Source: Salticus scenicus
Lineage: Eukaryota; Arthropoda; Arachnida; Araneae; Salticidae
Assembly (NCBI GenBank): GCA_963930645.1
Contig: OZ005657.1
Span: 46,405,153-46,469,152, forward strand
Reading direction: 5' to 3'
Length of the DNA stretch: 64,000 bases
The notes under the pieces were generated by a model. That model did no database searches and was not told the DNA's origin. It saw only the letters and a program-made list of their open reading frames with translations. Position numbers and translations under genes: made by a program. The stretch's first letter is position 1. Each line of letters starts with the position of its first letter. Positions 34,457 to 45,835 of this stretch are shown here, one piece after another.

Positions 34457-35426
34457 ATGTCGGACAGTGACCTAATACATCTCGATACAGAGGATGGGGA
34501 TGATCAAGGTGAGGCAACGGACTCTTCAACCTGTAGCAGTTATTCTAATCACTCAGTAAAGTCCGGTGTTTCAACCAGATCCCAAACATCCAAAAAGAAA
34601 AAAAAATCATCAAAAACTTCAATGTCTGCTAAACAATTTCTAAAAGTAGGTGACATATCACCAAAAGATACATATAACCCTAACGAGGACTTCAGTAATT
34701 GCAAAACAATTATGTCCGTGGCAAAAGCAGCAATTGATATTATTTCTAAAGTAAGGAGTAGTGGTCGAAAAGCCCCTCTCACTCTGTTCGCCAAGGCTTT
34801 CATGCGCATAAAGACACTCAGTAAAATTGCCAGGACCAAGGCAATCTCAGGATCAGCACCTATTATCCAACCAAATGTTTCCGCTATGACATCTCAACCT
34901 CAACCAATCAGTGCTTCCCCATCGACTCCTCAAGCTCAAACAACCATTCTACAATCCCCAGAGGACCTTCATGAATTGATTAAGCTAAATCATCAACAAA
35001 TTAACGAGAAGCTGGAAAAGATTTCCACTCATCAGGAAAATATCTTAAAGAAATTGGGAAAGCACCCTCTGTCTTCAGCTAAAGAATCAAGGCCACTTTC
35101 ACCGACAAATCAGCAGCAACAAAATTTGGAATCTCCAGTCATCCAAGAAACAGAAACTCACAATCAGCCAACAATTCTAAAGGAAATAGAATTCCCTACC
35201 CTAACAGATTCCCTCCAAGCAGGTTCCATGATGGCAGCTTCTCAAATAACTACACAACCAAAAGTACTCCCTAACAAAAACTTTTCAAAGGCACTCCACG
35301 AATTCCACACAGCCCAAAAAACTGTTTATATAACTTCAAAGTGCTCCACAAATAGTGGCTATGAAATTCTTCAGACTCTCAGAAAAAATAGAGTGGCAAC
35401 CATGGCAAATATTGTCGACACAAGAA
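34457..35426 (+). pseudogene. Retrotransposon ORF1 (gag-like), N-terminal part, interrupted
   Basis: ORF1 encodes the RNA-binding structural protein of the element. This part covers 323 residues from ATG at 34457 to the insertion point. Residues 1-60 are acidic and serine-rich with a lysine block (SKKKKKSSKT). Residues 80-130 form a basic helical region (AAIDIISKVRSSGRKAPLTL). Residues 168-202 look like a short coiled coil (LHELIKLNHQQINEKLEKIS). After the insertion the frame reads four residues of transposon terminus and stops at 35444-35446. The reading frame continues correctly at 41163. The two parts are therefore one gene of about 650 codons split by a DNA transposon, not two genes. Confidence 0.85.
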
Positions 35427-35859
35427 CCCAGCAAAACCTGGGATGATGGCCAACACGAGGCGAAGTGTTGGTTGCCAACAATAACAGCTGCTGGCCCGTT
35501 GGTGGCAAAAGTTAAGGTGCCAAAGGGAATATGTTACGCCGGCCATCAGGTGGCCGCATTCGACAGATCCACTGCTGGCAGCCTGCCGTACGATTGGAAT
35601 AAGTCAGTGGGCCTGTGATGGGTCATTGCTGGCAGCTAGCTGTCGGTTGAAAATAGGTTGTGGGCCACTGGTGGCAACCAACATTAGGCTAGAAGTTGTT
35701 AGTGGACCAGTGTTGGGCCTCCTGATGGCAAACATAATTTTTTAGTATTATTGCTGGCAACCTTCAGTGGACCAGCTGTGGGAAACATAAAATCTTCATA
35801 TTACTGCCGGCAGCTTTCATTGACCCTTTGCATTTTCTCATTAATGGGCCAGCAGCGGT

Positions 35860-36179
35860 TTGTTTATGGCTGTTTTTTTTTTTTTATAATTATTGTTTTT
35901 ATTTATTTATTTATGATATCCTTAATTTTATCAATGCTGTTTGCTATGCATTCAATATTCATTTTGTTTTTTATTCTAAGACTAATTATAAATTCAGGAT
36001 TTCTAGTACAAGGGAAAAAAAATCACTTGATAATTTTTCTTATAAAAAAAAAAAAAAAAAAAGAAAGAAAGAAAGAAAGAAAAAATCTTATAAATTTACT
36101 TAAAATAATAATAATAATAATAATAATAATTCTCTATGTTACATTATTTTCAAATAAGGGATATAATTGAAATATAGAC
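35860..36179. other. Transposon core, AT-rich
   Basis: T runs, ATTT repeats, an A/GAAA tract (36044-36085) and (TAA)n at about 36104-36130. Both frames listed in this segment are driven by simple sequence. No gene. Confidence 0.5.
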
Positions 36180-36359
36180 CAGTGGCGGATCCAAAACTTG
36201 ACTTTTCGGGGAGGCTAAGATTTTTCAGTGTTATTCTAGACCAATAAAAAATTTACAACTGCAATATTCAATTGTGGATGTCAGTGTTTTTTTTTTCTTT
36301 TTTCTGTGGGGGGGGGGGGAGGGCTTTAGCCCCCTAGCCCCCTCTTAAATCCGCCACAT
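36180..36359. mobile_element. hAT-type MITE inside the DNA transposon (fifth level)
   Basis: The left end is CAGTGGCGGATCCAAAAC and the right end ends AAATCCGCCAC plus AT where TG would be expected. The flanking 8-bp duplication is ATATAGAC (36172-36179 and 36360-36367). CAGTGGCGGATC termini with 8-bp duplications are typical of hAT elements. It is non-coding. Confidence 0.8.
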
Positions 36360-36367
36360 ATATAGAC

Positions 36368-37047
36368 GTATATATCTATAATTGGGAAGCTGTAATTTTC
36401 AGTAAAAACTATACTGTAAAAAATTAAGAAAACCTATATCGGTTTCATTCTTTTTTAAATAACTTAATGCACTTTAGGAAATTAGCCATAGGGTATAATA
36501 CTTGTTAATATTTGTTTCCCTGTAAAAAAAAAAAAAAAAAAAAAAAACCTACAAATAATATGCATGCATTTTTTTTTTTTATAGTAATCATACTTTAGCG
36601 AATGAAAGATTCAAACTAACATATATCAGCCTTGTTCTCTTTAAACAATTTAACATCATTAAACCTAATTTCAAATTATTTGAGTCTATATATCGTAATA
36701 TATAAAAATTGTACTGCGTATCCCTAAGTAAACTTTGTCCCGCAATCGCAGAAATCTATATATTTATGTCCATGGTGACCTGTAACAAGCCTACTCAATT
36801 TTTCCTGAATTGAATGTTTAGGTTAGATGCTAGCATGCAAATATTTTGAGCCATTAGGCCATAATAAATAAGATTTTTTTTTTTTTTTTTTGTGTGTGTG
36901 TGTTTTTATAACTGAATTACAAGTTCTACGAGCATGCATATATTAAAATATACCATTACACAATCTGCAATTCATTCGACAGTAACACTATCTCAAAATT
37001 TTAGCTCAAAAGAATAAAGAAAGCGTTTAGAGGTTATGATGTACAAT

Positions 37048-37085
<38 letters not shown>

Positions 37086-38532
37086 CATACACGTGCTCGT
37101 ATATTACCGTAAAATTTTTAAGAATGAATTCAGGAAACCTCAAAACTTAGATATACATTAAAATCTCACTGTCAAAATTTTTAATGTGTATAATCTTTTT
37201 CTTACATAAAAACATCGATAATGTAATAAACATGGTGCTTTAAAATCGAATTTCAGTTTTATATCAGTCGACTTTCTTTTGTCCTTTTTTTTAAAAAATT
37301 AAATTATTTTTAAGTTCATGTTTTCTTTACTTTTGATTCACTGACATAAAATTTTTGTAATAGATAAAACAATAATCAAGATTTTCAATCTTTTTTTTTT
37401 TTTTTTTTTTTTTTTTATGTAGTTTACTATTTTATTTATCGATAAAATTTTAAATTCAATGTTTCTTTTACAAAAAAAAAAAAAAAAGAAGAAGAAGAAG
37501 AAGAAAAGAAAAAGTGATTTATAACACAATTATTTTGCTTTTAATAATTAAGTAATAGTTTTAAATATATATATAAATTTATTTTTTAACAGCTCCGTTC
37601 AGTTTAATCTGTATAATTCAATAAGTTTTTTGAAGCAATTTTTGAAGGGAAATGTTACATATATAAAATTAAAAAAAAAAAAAAAAAACAGAAGTTACAT
37701 CAAATTTATATTATTTTCTAAATAAAATAAACTTATTTAAAACTGAAATTAATCTTTAGCGAATATATTTATTACAATTCTATGATATTGAGCCAGAACA
37801 AGAGCCCTGCACCGTTCGGATTTCACCCAACACGTATTCGACAGTTGAATTTGATATCAAGCCGAAATCTGACCCTATCTTGGTAATATAGTTAATGTGG
37901 ACTTAAAAACTTATTCAAAACCAACTTAGACCCGGAATTTTTTATTCTCAAAAATTTATCTAAATAATTATTTCTTCTAAAACTTATGAATTACTTTTTC
38001 ATAATTATGAAATCAATAACTATTAAGTTCGGGGAAGATTATTAACAATTTAAGATTTAAATTCACCTCTCCTCCCCATCTCCAAAAGCTACGCAAATTA
38101 AATAAGGAAGTTGATTATCTTTTATTTCTAAAAACAAACGAACGCTGTTGCTAAGCGGTTTATACCCGACATCTGGTCATGTAGTTGCTGATTCATCTAA
38201 ATATTTACAGAAAAATTAACACATCGGATTTAGATCACAGATACATTTTGCTTACTTAGACAGTTTTTTTTTTTTATTTTTTATGATGACATAAGATGTT
38301 TTCAGTTGCACTTTTAAAAGATTCAACTGGAAAATTACAGCGAGCGAAAATCAAACTGAAATTATAAATTTATTTTATGTATGCATTTTAGTACCTAATA
38401 TTTATTTTATTATTTATTACTGATATTATTTCAGTGATTACACATTTCGAAAATAGAAAAATGCAAATACAAGCAATACATTATTAAATAAAAACAATTA
38501 AATAAAAGCAAATACATTTTAATTAAATTTAA
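36368..38532. other. Transposon core, AT-rich, no gene
   Basis: Numerous A/T runs (36520-36546, 36868-36890, 37391-37416, 37672-37688), (AC)n(AT)n at about 37050-37084 and GAA repeats near 37487. Around 37120-37640 there are blocks resembling the CACTGTTAAA MITEs (ATTTATTTTTTAACAGCTCCGT), so a decayed copy may lie there. Confidence 0.45.
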
Positions 38533-38949
38533 AATTCAATACATTTAAACTTCCCTATATATTACCATCTCTTTCTGATAAATACAATAAATAAAGTATC
38601 CTTCTCAAAAGAATTTAGATATAATCCACCTAATTTAAAGCTAACTCAAAATACTCTGACTAATCAATCTATTAACTTTTTAGATCTCAAAATAATCATC
38701 GATGGTAATAAACTTTACACAGATATCTATGACAAACGGCAAGATTTTTGTTTTAGTGTAAACTTATTTACACATTTTAATTCATGTCTGCATCTTTCGG
38801 TATTTAGAAACATCATCATTAACCATTTATTTCGAATTAATAATTTATGCTCAATAAAGTTTAAAAACAAGAATATTAATAAACTGATCACAGCCACTGC
38901 TAAAATGGGTTTTCCTAAAAACTTTCTATTTTCTATTTTATATCCTTAA
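38533..38949 (+). pseudogene. Reverse-transcriptase-like C-terminal fragment (Penelope-like?)
   Basis: An open stretch of 138 codons without an ATG at its start ends in TAA at 38947-38949. It contains INFLDLKIIIDGNKLYTDIY, then DKRQDF, NSCLHLSVFRNIII and HLFRINNLCS. The run of FLDL, a beta hairpin, YDKR(Q/D)DF and a basic helix before LCS resembles the region just after the RT palm in Penelope-like elements. It lies inside the 5.7-kb DNA transposon and is followed by a 35-base A run (38967-39000). It is a truncated passenger, not a working gene. It could instead belong to another RT family. Confidence 0.45.
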
Positions 38950-38966
38950 CCATGTCTCTGTCAGTA

Positions 38967-39003
<37 letters not shown>

Positions 39004-39715
39004 GTGTACACTCTTGTGTATATCAACAAAAAAAATTATAAAATAATAAAAGACAATAAAAAAGGTGGCGGTTGGGTGGGCAGATGTTTGATTACGGAGG
39101 TGGGGTGGTGTTGTAAGGCTGGATGGTTGGGTGGGTTTGTGAAATTAAATTAAAAAAAAAAAAAAAAAAAGTAGGTTTGTTGCATTTGCTTTGTATTACT
39201 ATGCATACTTTCATTTTCCATTAAAATTTCAGTTTTTTCCTTTTTGAGTTGTCAACTATATTTAATGTTCTAATTATACTGTTAAACACAATGTGATAAA
39301 TCGGTGAATTTCATTGTGGCTTCGTGGTTTCATTGTTGTTCATCTGCTTTGAAATTTGCATTTTTAAATCCATATGGTTCCTGTTCTGGTTGTGGCAGGC
39401 TGGGGGGAGTGTTGCCGGCATAAAACTAGTGTAACAAGTCACAAGTCTTGCCGCCTGCCTCCTTCTTCCTATCTTGTGTTTCTTGAGTTGTTTTTTCATT
39501 AATTTTGATAAGTTTATGGTTTTAAGTTAAGATTTGTTGTTTTACTTTATTGATTCGTTTGTTTTGCAGGCTGTTAATTGGTGAATCTGGTTTCTTTGCA
39601 TTGGTATATTTCGTCCACTGGTGATTTTTTTTTTTTTTTTTGTCTTATTGGTCATTGGTGTTTCAGTGATCTTGTATCTGTTGCTTGGCTTCTACTATGC
39701 TTAATAGATCATCTT

Positions 39716-39751
<36 letters not shown>

Positions 39752-40889
39752 AAACAAATAATATAACAGCCGTGCTGCTAAGAAATACGGACGATTAAAA
39801 CTGAAGAATAAATTTAAGAAAATGAAAAAAAAAAAGAAAAAAAAAGGGAGGATTAAAATTAGCAATTTGAAAATGTGTTCGTGAGGTGTGCAGTCGTCCA
39901 ATCTATCAATTTACCAAATTGTGTAGCTCTGCAATTAGAGCACGCACGCACAAAACATTTCGCTTTATTCAAAAGTTTACATTTAATGTATGTGTCTGTT
40001 AAATAAAAGTATCTGAAGTAGATGTATATTTAATACTTTTATATATTTTTATGCAGCTACATTTATATAGAAGGAATTTCTAATTATTATGATTAAAGAA
40101 AAAAATAAAAAAAAACATGCTCACAATCACACTTGACTAATCAAAGATTAACCAGACCATAATCCGATTTCCAAGGAAAATAATAATAATAAATTCGACT
40201 CACAAAAAAGAAATTTAACAAACCAACCTGAATTAAAAAGAAAAAAATTGCCAATTTAAATTGTTACAGAATGTAGACAGAAATATATATTTTATTATTA
40301 AAATTCGTTTAAAGAAATAATTTAACAGACAAATCTTTTTTAGAGCTGTTTATTTATGATATATTCTCTGTATTGCATGCTTAAATCAAAATATTTATAT
40401 TATAAATATTTCTATTACATTCACATAAAAAATAAATTATATTTGTTTATCTTAAAAAAAGTTAAAAAACATTATTGCAATTTTAACGCTTGTAAAGAAA
40501 AACATATCTATTCCTTTTCTTTTAAAAGTATATAATGCATATGCAAAAACATTTGCTTGGGAAAAAAAAAAAGATTTGAATTATTATTATCCTTTTTAAT
40601 GAAAATAGATTAAATTGATACAACATTGTTTTAGAAATCCCGAACTTCTAATCACAGTCTTAGAATAAAGAACTTTTAAAAATAATATTTAAACATCAAT
40701 AGAAAATCAAATTAAATATTGAATTACTTACTATTATATGTGTTGTGTTACTATCGCATTGTTCCTATTATATATATCCATTTATGAGAGGTAACGTCCT
40801 TGCTGAGCAATAAACATTATGAAATGTGTGAAATGCGAGGGAATTCAAATCAACGGAAGTTTAACCGCAGCGCCCTCTTTTATATGCGG
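38950..40889. other. Transposon core, right part; no gene
   Basis: The A run at 38967-39000 is followed by a G/T-rich patch (39063-39140) and (TA)n at about 39720-39747. The G-rich patch GGTTGGGTGGGCAG...GGTTGGGTGGGTTT might fold as a quadruplex. No readable gene. Confidence 0.5.
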
Positions 40890-41162
40890 GTATTTTGCCA
40901 GAGTTGGTTCGTCAGAACATCCTGTGGATTAAGGCCACAATGAGACAAACATGCTTTTGGCCATGTGCACTTAGCTTGCATAAGGCCAGCTTTGTTGTGC
41001 CACTTCTGGGCTACTACCATTTTCGCTGACGGCAACCATTGTTGCTGGCAGCGACAAACGGCCCGCTGCTTAATCTACCCAAGGCAACCTGCAACTGATG
41101 GCAACTGCAGGATGCCAGCTATAGGCCATAACGTCCCCATCAGTAAAGGTTTTGCTGGGGAA

Positions 41163-42154
41163 CTTTCAGAAAGTCACTGGATCTCTTGTGTAACTCTAAA
41201 GACGGAGCTCAATCCCTGATCCAGGACATACTCAATTGCAAGGTCCTTGCTGAGAAACTACAAGTCAAACTAAAGCCTTGCCCTCAACAGCGGTTCATAA
41301 TTCTAGGTGTTCCTGAGGAGTTAACGGAAGATATAATCAAGCAAAAGCTGCAGGACAGCGGCTATTTAACAAGTAGCACAAAAAACACATTAAAAACTGT
41401 CAGGCTAACGGCATCAAGAGGGCAAGGCCTAAAAAATTGGATACTACAAGCTCCCATCCCCATTGCAGAAGCCATTATTAAAATTAGAAATCTGCAGATT
41501 GGGTTACAGAGATGTCAGATTAGACCGTACACGCAAGTGACACGTTGCTCAATCTGCCAGGGCTTGGATCACTCTCCCTCACAGTGTGAGCAAGAACAGT
41601 TTTGCTCACATTGTGCACAAAAGCACAAAAATGATAATTGCCAAGAGGAGCCGAGCTGCATTAACTGCGCGAGGGTCAACCTCAAAAACGCCTCGAAAGG
41701 AATACGACCCTTCAGCACAAACCACCCGGCATACTCATTCTCATGTCCAGCCTCTGAACAAGAATACAAGAGATGCAGAGAGGAATTGGACAGGAGATTC
41801 TATAGTGCATCGAACGAACCCCATAAAGAACAGCCAGGACAATCCTCAAACAGCGCCAGACCTATACGCAAGACAGCAAATAATGCCCGGCATCAACGAC
41901 AAAGACCAATGGGATATGAAAAGCAGAGAGAACAAGTCAACTCCAGTCCACATCCTTGGCTTTTCAATCCTCACAATCCCTTCTTGCCTTATCTCCAGAA
42001 TAATGCGCAACAAACAGCTACAAACTCTACGCACAACTACTACTACGAGGGAAATCAGCGGTTCCTACAGCCATCTGGACCTCTGGGCTATTCATCTGGA
42101 GCTCTGGACTACTCATCAGCAACTCTGGGCCATCCGTCAGCAGCACGAGGGTAA
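41163..42154 (+). pseudogene. Retrotransposon ORF1, C-terminal part with zinc knuckles
   Basis: This continues ORF1 after the DNA transposon. The frame is open from 41163 to TAA at 42152-42154, about 330 residues; the apparent start at 41186 (TTG) is not biological. Numbering from 41186, residues 36-60 (QRFIILGVPEELTEDIIKQK) form an RRM-like or PRE-type gag domain. Residues 121-134 (CSICQGLDHSPSQC) form a CX2CX4HX4C knuckle and residues 140-152 (CSHCAQKHKNDNC) a CX2CX3HX4C knuckle. A third begins CINC at 158 and seems to finish with NHPAYSFSC after an expanded loop. The tail has YSSGALDYSSATLGH-type repeats. Knuckles of this kind bind the element's RNA. With the insertion in place, no complete ORF1 protein can be made. 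Confidence 0.85.
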
Positions 42155-42244
42155 CTTTTATTTTTCTCTTTTATTCCTTCACCCCCCCCTTTATTATTAT
42201 TTATTTATTTATCTTAAATCCAATCAACTCAAACTTAATCTGCT

Positions 42245-45200
42245 ATGTCCAATTCCAAACGTGTGCGCTCCTCTCCTTCCCAGGAAGCACTGTCCTCTAA
42301 TGAAACTCTCCCTCCTAACTTTAATAGTCTTCGAATCCTACAGGTTAACCTCAACAATTGCAAGGCGGCTAACTCGGCGGCTCGGGATTACATGGACAAA
42401 AGTTCCACTGACATCGGGCTGCTGCAGGATGCCCACTGCACTGGAGAGGGTGACCTGTACGGATTTCCTTCCTCCTGGACCAAGTTTAGCTCAGCGCAAC
42501 ATTCCTCACACATTGTTATACGAACTCAAAATCTCGTCTACACCCATATCTTTACTGGGGAACATTGTGTTTTCATTACACTGACCACTAATGAGGGTGA
42601 GTTGATCCTTGGCAGCGCATATGCAGCTCCGTCCTCGGACTTTGACTTTTGTATGCAAGAGTGGCAGCACTTAATCACACACAGAAAATTTTTCCTTTGT
42701 GGCTGCGACCTTAACGCGAACTCTCCTCTATGGAATTCTCCAAAAGAGGACGTCAGGGGTAGCAGCCTAATCGAATACATTACTATTAACAGTCTCTGTC
42801 TGGCCAACATAGAAAACTCCATTCCTACTTTTCAGAAGAATAACGCGCGTGGCTGGCCAGACTTCACACTAGTTAACCCAAAAACCTTTACACACATTTC
42901 GAATTGGACTGTTCAGGACATCTTCAACTGCTCAGACCACAAATACATTACCTACTCTTTAAACCCTCCCCCCAAATCCTACTCAAACAAAAGATTCCAA
43001 ACTAAACGTGGTAACTTTAGCAAATTTTGTAAAACTCTCCTAAATTTCTCAGAACAGTTTACAGAACAAATAAATTTAATCTCTAATACACAGCAACTAG
43101 AACACTTTACCATTCTTTTAATTTCTTCAGTCCAATCAGCTGCAGCCTCTGCCTTTAAACTAAAAAAAACAGGACGTCAGCGCACCTTCAATTTTTGGTC
43201 TCCCCAGCTCAGATCCATGCGGAATCATCTCACTGCACTCAGACGGCAAACACAGTACATTAATCCTGATTCATTACCACAGCACAAACAAAAAATTAAA
43301 CAGCTCGCAGCAACATATAAAAAACAAATTAACCAAACCAAACAGGCCGCATGGAAAAAATTCTGCACACAACAAACAAACCCATTTGGCGTAGCACAAA
43401 AATTTTACTCAAACAAATTCTTCACCCCTTCTGAGCTAAAACTTGAACGTCCTCCAGCTCACTCCTCCAAGAAAGACAACCTCGAGTACCTGACCTCCAT
43501 TCTATTCCCACCGAGCAATCTCGACTCGGCTCAAAGTCTTAATTTCACAGCTCCACCTGACATACTTTTCTCTGAGGCAGAGGTCAGGTCGGCTCTTTTT
43601 AGTTTCAAAATTAAGAAGGCTCCTGGCCCAGACAATATAGACTTCAGAATTCTTAGAAATACCTACAACATTTTCCCGAACATCATCCATAAATGGTCAA
43701 ACCTCTGCCTGCAACACCAATATTTCCCATTAACACTACGCAGAGGAGAAGTGGTGTACTTCTTAAAGCAAGGGAAGTTACCCTCTGAACCCTCATCTTA
43801 TAGACCAATCTGCCTTTTGCCAACATTAGGAAAATTGCTAGAAAAATTAATAGTGATCAGATTAAATTATTATTTGGAATCCAACAACTTACTTCATCCC
43901 TCTCAATTTGGATTCAGAGGGGGCAGATCCTGTGAACATGCATTGAAAGAAATACTAACCTCCTGCGCCGTTAACATACAGTCTGAAGAATACACCACTC
44001 TGATCTCACTCGACATCAAAGGAGCCTTCGATAATATTGAATGGCTACATATTCTAAATTCTCTTAGAGATCTTAACTGCCCGAGCAACTTGGCGGGAGT
44101 CATCCGTTCGTATCTATCTAATAGGAAAATCTCCATTAATTGGGGACCGGATACAAAAGACCTTCCTCAATCCAAAGGTTGTCCCCAGGGGTCTTGTTTG
44201 GGCCCGTTATTGTGGAACCTAATAGCAAACAACATACTAGTTGAAATGAATTCCAAAGGATTTAAAACTTTCGCATATGCGGATGACTTCTCCCTGGTTG
44301 TCTCTGGCAGAACGAGGATTGACCTGGAGAACCAGGCCCGGGAGGCTCTAAACCTTTTTAGTAATCTTCTCACCAAATTTAACCTGGAATTATCAACCTC
44401 AAAAACGCAAGCTTTGACGTTTTCGGAACCCCGCACTCTACAAAGGTCCCCGGTGATGAGGATAGATGGCGTCAGTGTCAATCATGTACCTCATCTCAAA
44501 TTATTAGGAATAACAATAGATAAACACTTTAACTGGCTAGAACACATAAAAGAACTTAAAATTAAAACTCTAAAAATTTTTCACAATTCTGCGAAAATGG
44601 TCGGCAAGAGGTGGGGTACATCAACAACTCTTCTTAAAATCTGGTATAACTCAATCATTGATAAAATTCTAACATATGGGGCTGGTATCTGGGGAGGGCA
44701 TCTCACACAAACAGCAAAAACGAAAATTAACTCTGTTCAAAGAATGTTTTTACTCCAAATTTCGCGTGGCTATAAAACCATTTCAACAGACGCCCTCACA
44801 GTCATCACCGGGATCCCCCATGTACATCTCCAACTTAAATATGTTCACAATAAAACGAATATCTTACAACTTCAAAACTCAGATCTTTCAAATTTACTTC
44901 TTCCTGGCGTTAGAGTGCAACATCTCCTTCCCAGCTGGCAAATCCACCCAGCTCAAGACATTGCCTCCTTACTCACCTCATGTTCCAAAAATAGTTTTTC
45001 TCCTTCGGTTCCTATGGCGGCCTATACTGATGGTTCTAAAACGGAACACGGGGTCGCGGCTGCCTTCTGTGTTCTAAAAAACAATGAATGCATCCATCGG
45101 TGGGCATGCAGACTCGAAGATTATAATTCAGTCTTCCAAGCGGAACTTTTCGCAATAGAAAAGGCCCTGGAGTGGATCATAGCCCAACATGATATCAATC

Positions 45201-45835
45201 AAAAATTCCATATCTTTAGCGATAGTCTATCGGGTCTGCAGGCCATAGTCCGTCATAGGGCCAGACACCCTCAAGTTATTAAAATAAAGCAACTCTTAAA
45301 AGATTTAAATTTCCTAATATCCCTGGCACACGTTTCTGCCCATAGGGGCGTGTTTGGTAATGAACTGGCAGACTCCTTAGCAAAGGGTGCAACGGAGAAT
45401 AATAGTATAGATTATTCTCTTCCTGCACCTCCTTCGTACATTAAAAGTACACTGAAACTATCAATGCTTCGGGAATGGCAAGCCTGGTGGGAGGACTCAG
45501 AAAACGGAAGATATACCTTTTCCTTGATCCCGCATGCGACCGCAAATGATTGGTCACTCTCTCCTGAGTCTGCTGCCTTCCTATCCGGTCACGGGCCATT
45601 TCCAAAGTACCTACACAGATTCCACTGCCGACGCACGCCCCTATGCTCTTGCGGAGAGGAGGGCACACCTGAACATTACTACTACAGTTGCCCTCTTACA
45701 AGTATATACCATATTAGAAATCCCTTGCCAAGACCCGAGGGCTGGCTGGAAAACATTGTTACGCGTCCTTCCCTCCTAAATAAATTGAAAAGAATATACT
45801 ATCTTTTGAAAGACATCTCAAATAGAACAAATTAA
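42245..45835 (+). CDS. Retrotransposon ORF2: endonuclease, reverse transcriptase, RNase H
   Basis: The frame is intact: 1196 codons from ATG at 42245 to TAA at 45833-45835. It starts 90 bp after the ORF1 stop, in the same frame with stops between, so translation probably reinitiates. Residues 29-240 are an AP-type endonuclease that nicks the target: N35 (QVNLNN), D155 and N157 (CGCDLNANSPLWN), D206 and the closing SDH at 230-232. The usual glutamate of the LLQE motif is aspartate here (LLQD, D62). Residues 440-720 are the reverse transcriptase, with SYRPICLLP, D590 in SLDIKGAFD, GCPQGSCLGPLLWN and the YADD active site (D680, D681). Residues 921-1050 are RNase H with D929, E967, D993 and D1043 after SAHRGVFGNE. 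A CSC-H-C zinc motif closes the protein (1134-1149). All catalytic positions but D62 are standard. Confidence 0.95.
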   Translation: MSNSKRVRSSPSQEALSSNETLPPNFNSLRILQVNLNNCKAANSAARDYMDKSSTDIGLLQDAHCTGEGDLYGFPSSWTKFSSAQHSSHIVIRTQNLVYTHIFTGEHCVFITLTTNEGELILGSAYAAPSSDFDFCMQEWQHLITHRKFFLCGCDLNANSPLWNSPKEDVRGSSLIEYITINSLCLANIENSIPTFQKNNARGWPDFTLVNPKTFTHISNWTVQDIFNCSDHKYITYSLNPPPKSYSNKRFQTKRGNFSKFCKTLLNFSEQFTEQINLISNTQQLEHFTILLISSVQSAAASAFKLKKTGRQRTFNFWSPQLRSMRNHLTALRRQTQYINPDSLPQHKQKIKQLAATYKKQINQTKQAAWKKFCTQQTNPFGVAQKFYSNKFFTPSELKLERPPAHSSKKDNLEYLTSILFPPSNLDSAQSLNFTAPPDILFSEAEVRSALFSFKIKKAPGPDNIDFRILRNTYNIFPNIIHKWSNLCLQHQYFPLTLRRGEVVYFLKQGKLPSEPSSYRPICLLPTLGKLLEKLIVIRLNYYLESNNLLHPSQFGFRGGRSCEHALKEILTSCAVNIQSEEYTTLISLDIKGAFDNIEWLHILNSLRDLNCPSNLAGVIRSYLSNRKISINWGPDTKDLPQSKGCPQGSCLGPLLWNLIANNILVEMNSKGFKTFAYADDFSLVVSGRTRIDLENQAREALNLFSNLLTKFNLELSTSKTQALTFSEPRTLQRSPVMRIDGVSVNHVPHLKLLGITIDKHFNWLEHIKELKIKTLKIFHNSAKMVGKRWGTSTTLLKIWYNSIIDKILTYGAGIWGGHLTQTAKTKINSVQRMFLLQISRGYKTISTDALTVITGIPHVHLQLKYVHNKTNILQLQNSDLSNLLLPGVRVQHLLPSWQIHPAQDIASLLTSCSKNSFSPSVPMAAYTDGSKTEHGVAAAFCVLKNNECIHRWACRLEDYNSVFQAELFAIEKALEWIIAQHDINQKFHIFSDSLSGLQAIVRHRARHPQVIKIKQLLKDLNFLISLAHVSAHRGVFGNELADSLAKGATENNSIDYSLPAPPSYIKSTLKLSMLREWQAWWEDSENGRYTFSLIPHATANDWSLSPESAAFLSGHGPFPKYLHRFHCRRTPLCSCGEEGTPEHYYYSCPLTSIYHIRNPLPRPEGWLENIVTRPSLLNKLKRIYYLLKDISNRTN

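Larger units (their letters stand above)
35427..41159. mobile_element. Fourth level: DNA transposon with 13-bp TIR inside ORF1
   Basis: The ends are inverted repeats, CCCAGCAAAACCT at 35427-35439 and AGGTTTTGCTGGG at 41147-41159. The 3-bp target duplication is GAA (35424-35426 and 41160-41162). Beyond the short TIR, both ends are GC-richer and packed with variants of TGGCAAC, GCTGGCA and GGTGGC (35440-35860 and 40890-41140), which look like transposase-binding subterminal repeats. The 5-kb core is AT-rich and carries no transposase I can read, so this is a non-autonomous or eroded copy. A 3-bp duplication with subterminal repeats fits CMC/EnSpm, Academ or Zator types, but the terminal sequence fits none that I can name with confidence. 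Confidence 0.75.

Noticed and set aside
40965..41219. 84-codon frame as a gene inside the DNA transposon
   Set aside because: It lies in the subterminal GGC-rich repeats and crosses the insertion boundary into ORF1.
41586..42584. 332-codon plus-strand frame overlapping ORF1 and ORF2
   Set aside because: It is the shadow frame of the zinc-knuckle ORF1. The motif-bearing frame is the other one.
42245..45835. ORF2 as a retrovirus-like pol gene
   Set aside because: The AP endonuclease domain, absence of LTRs, protease and integrase, and the 15-bp target duplication show a non-LTR retrotransposon.
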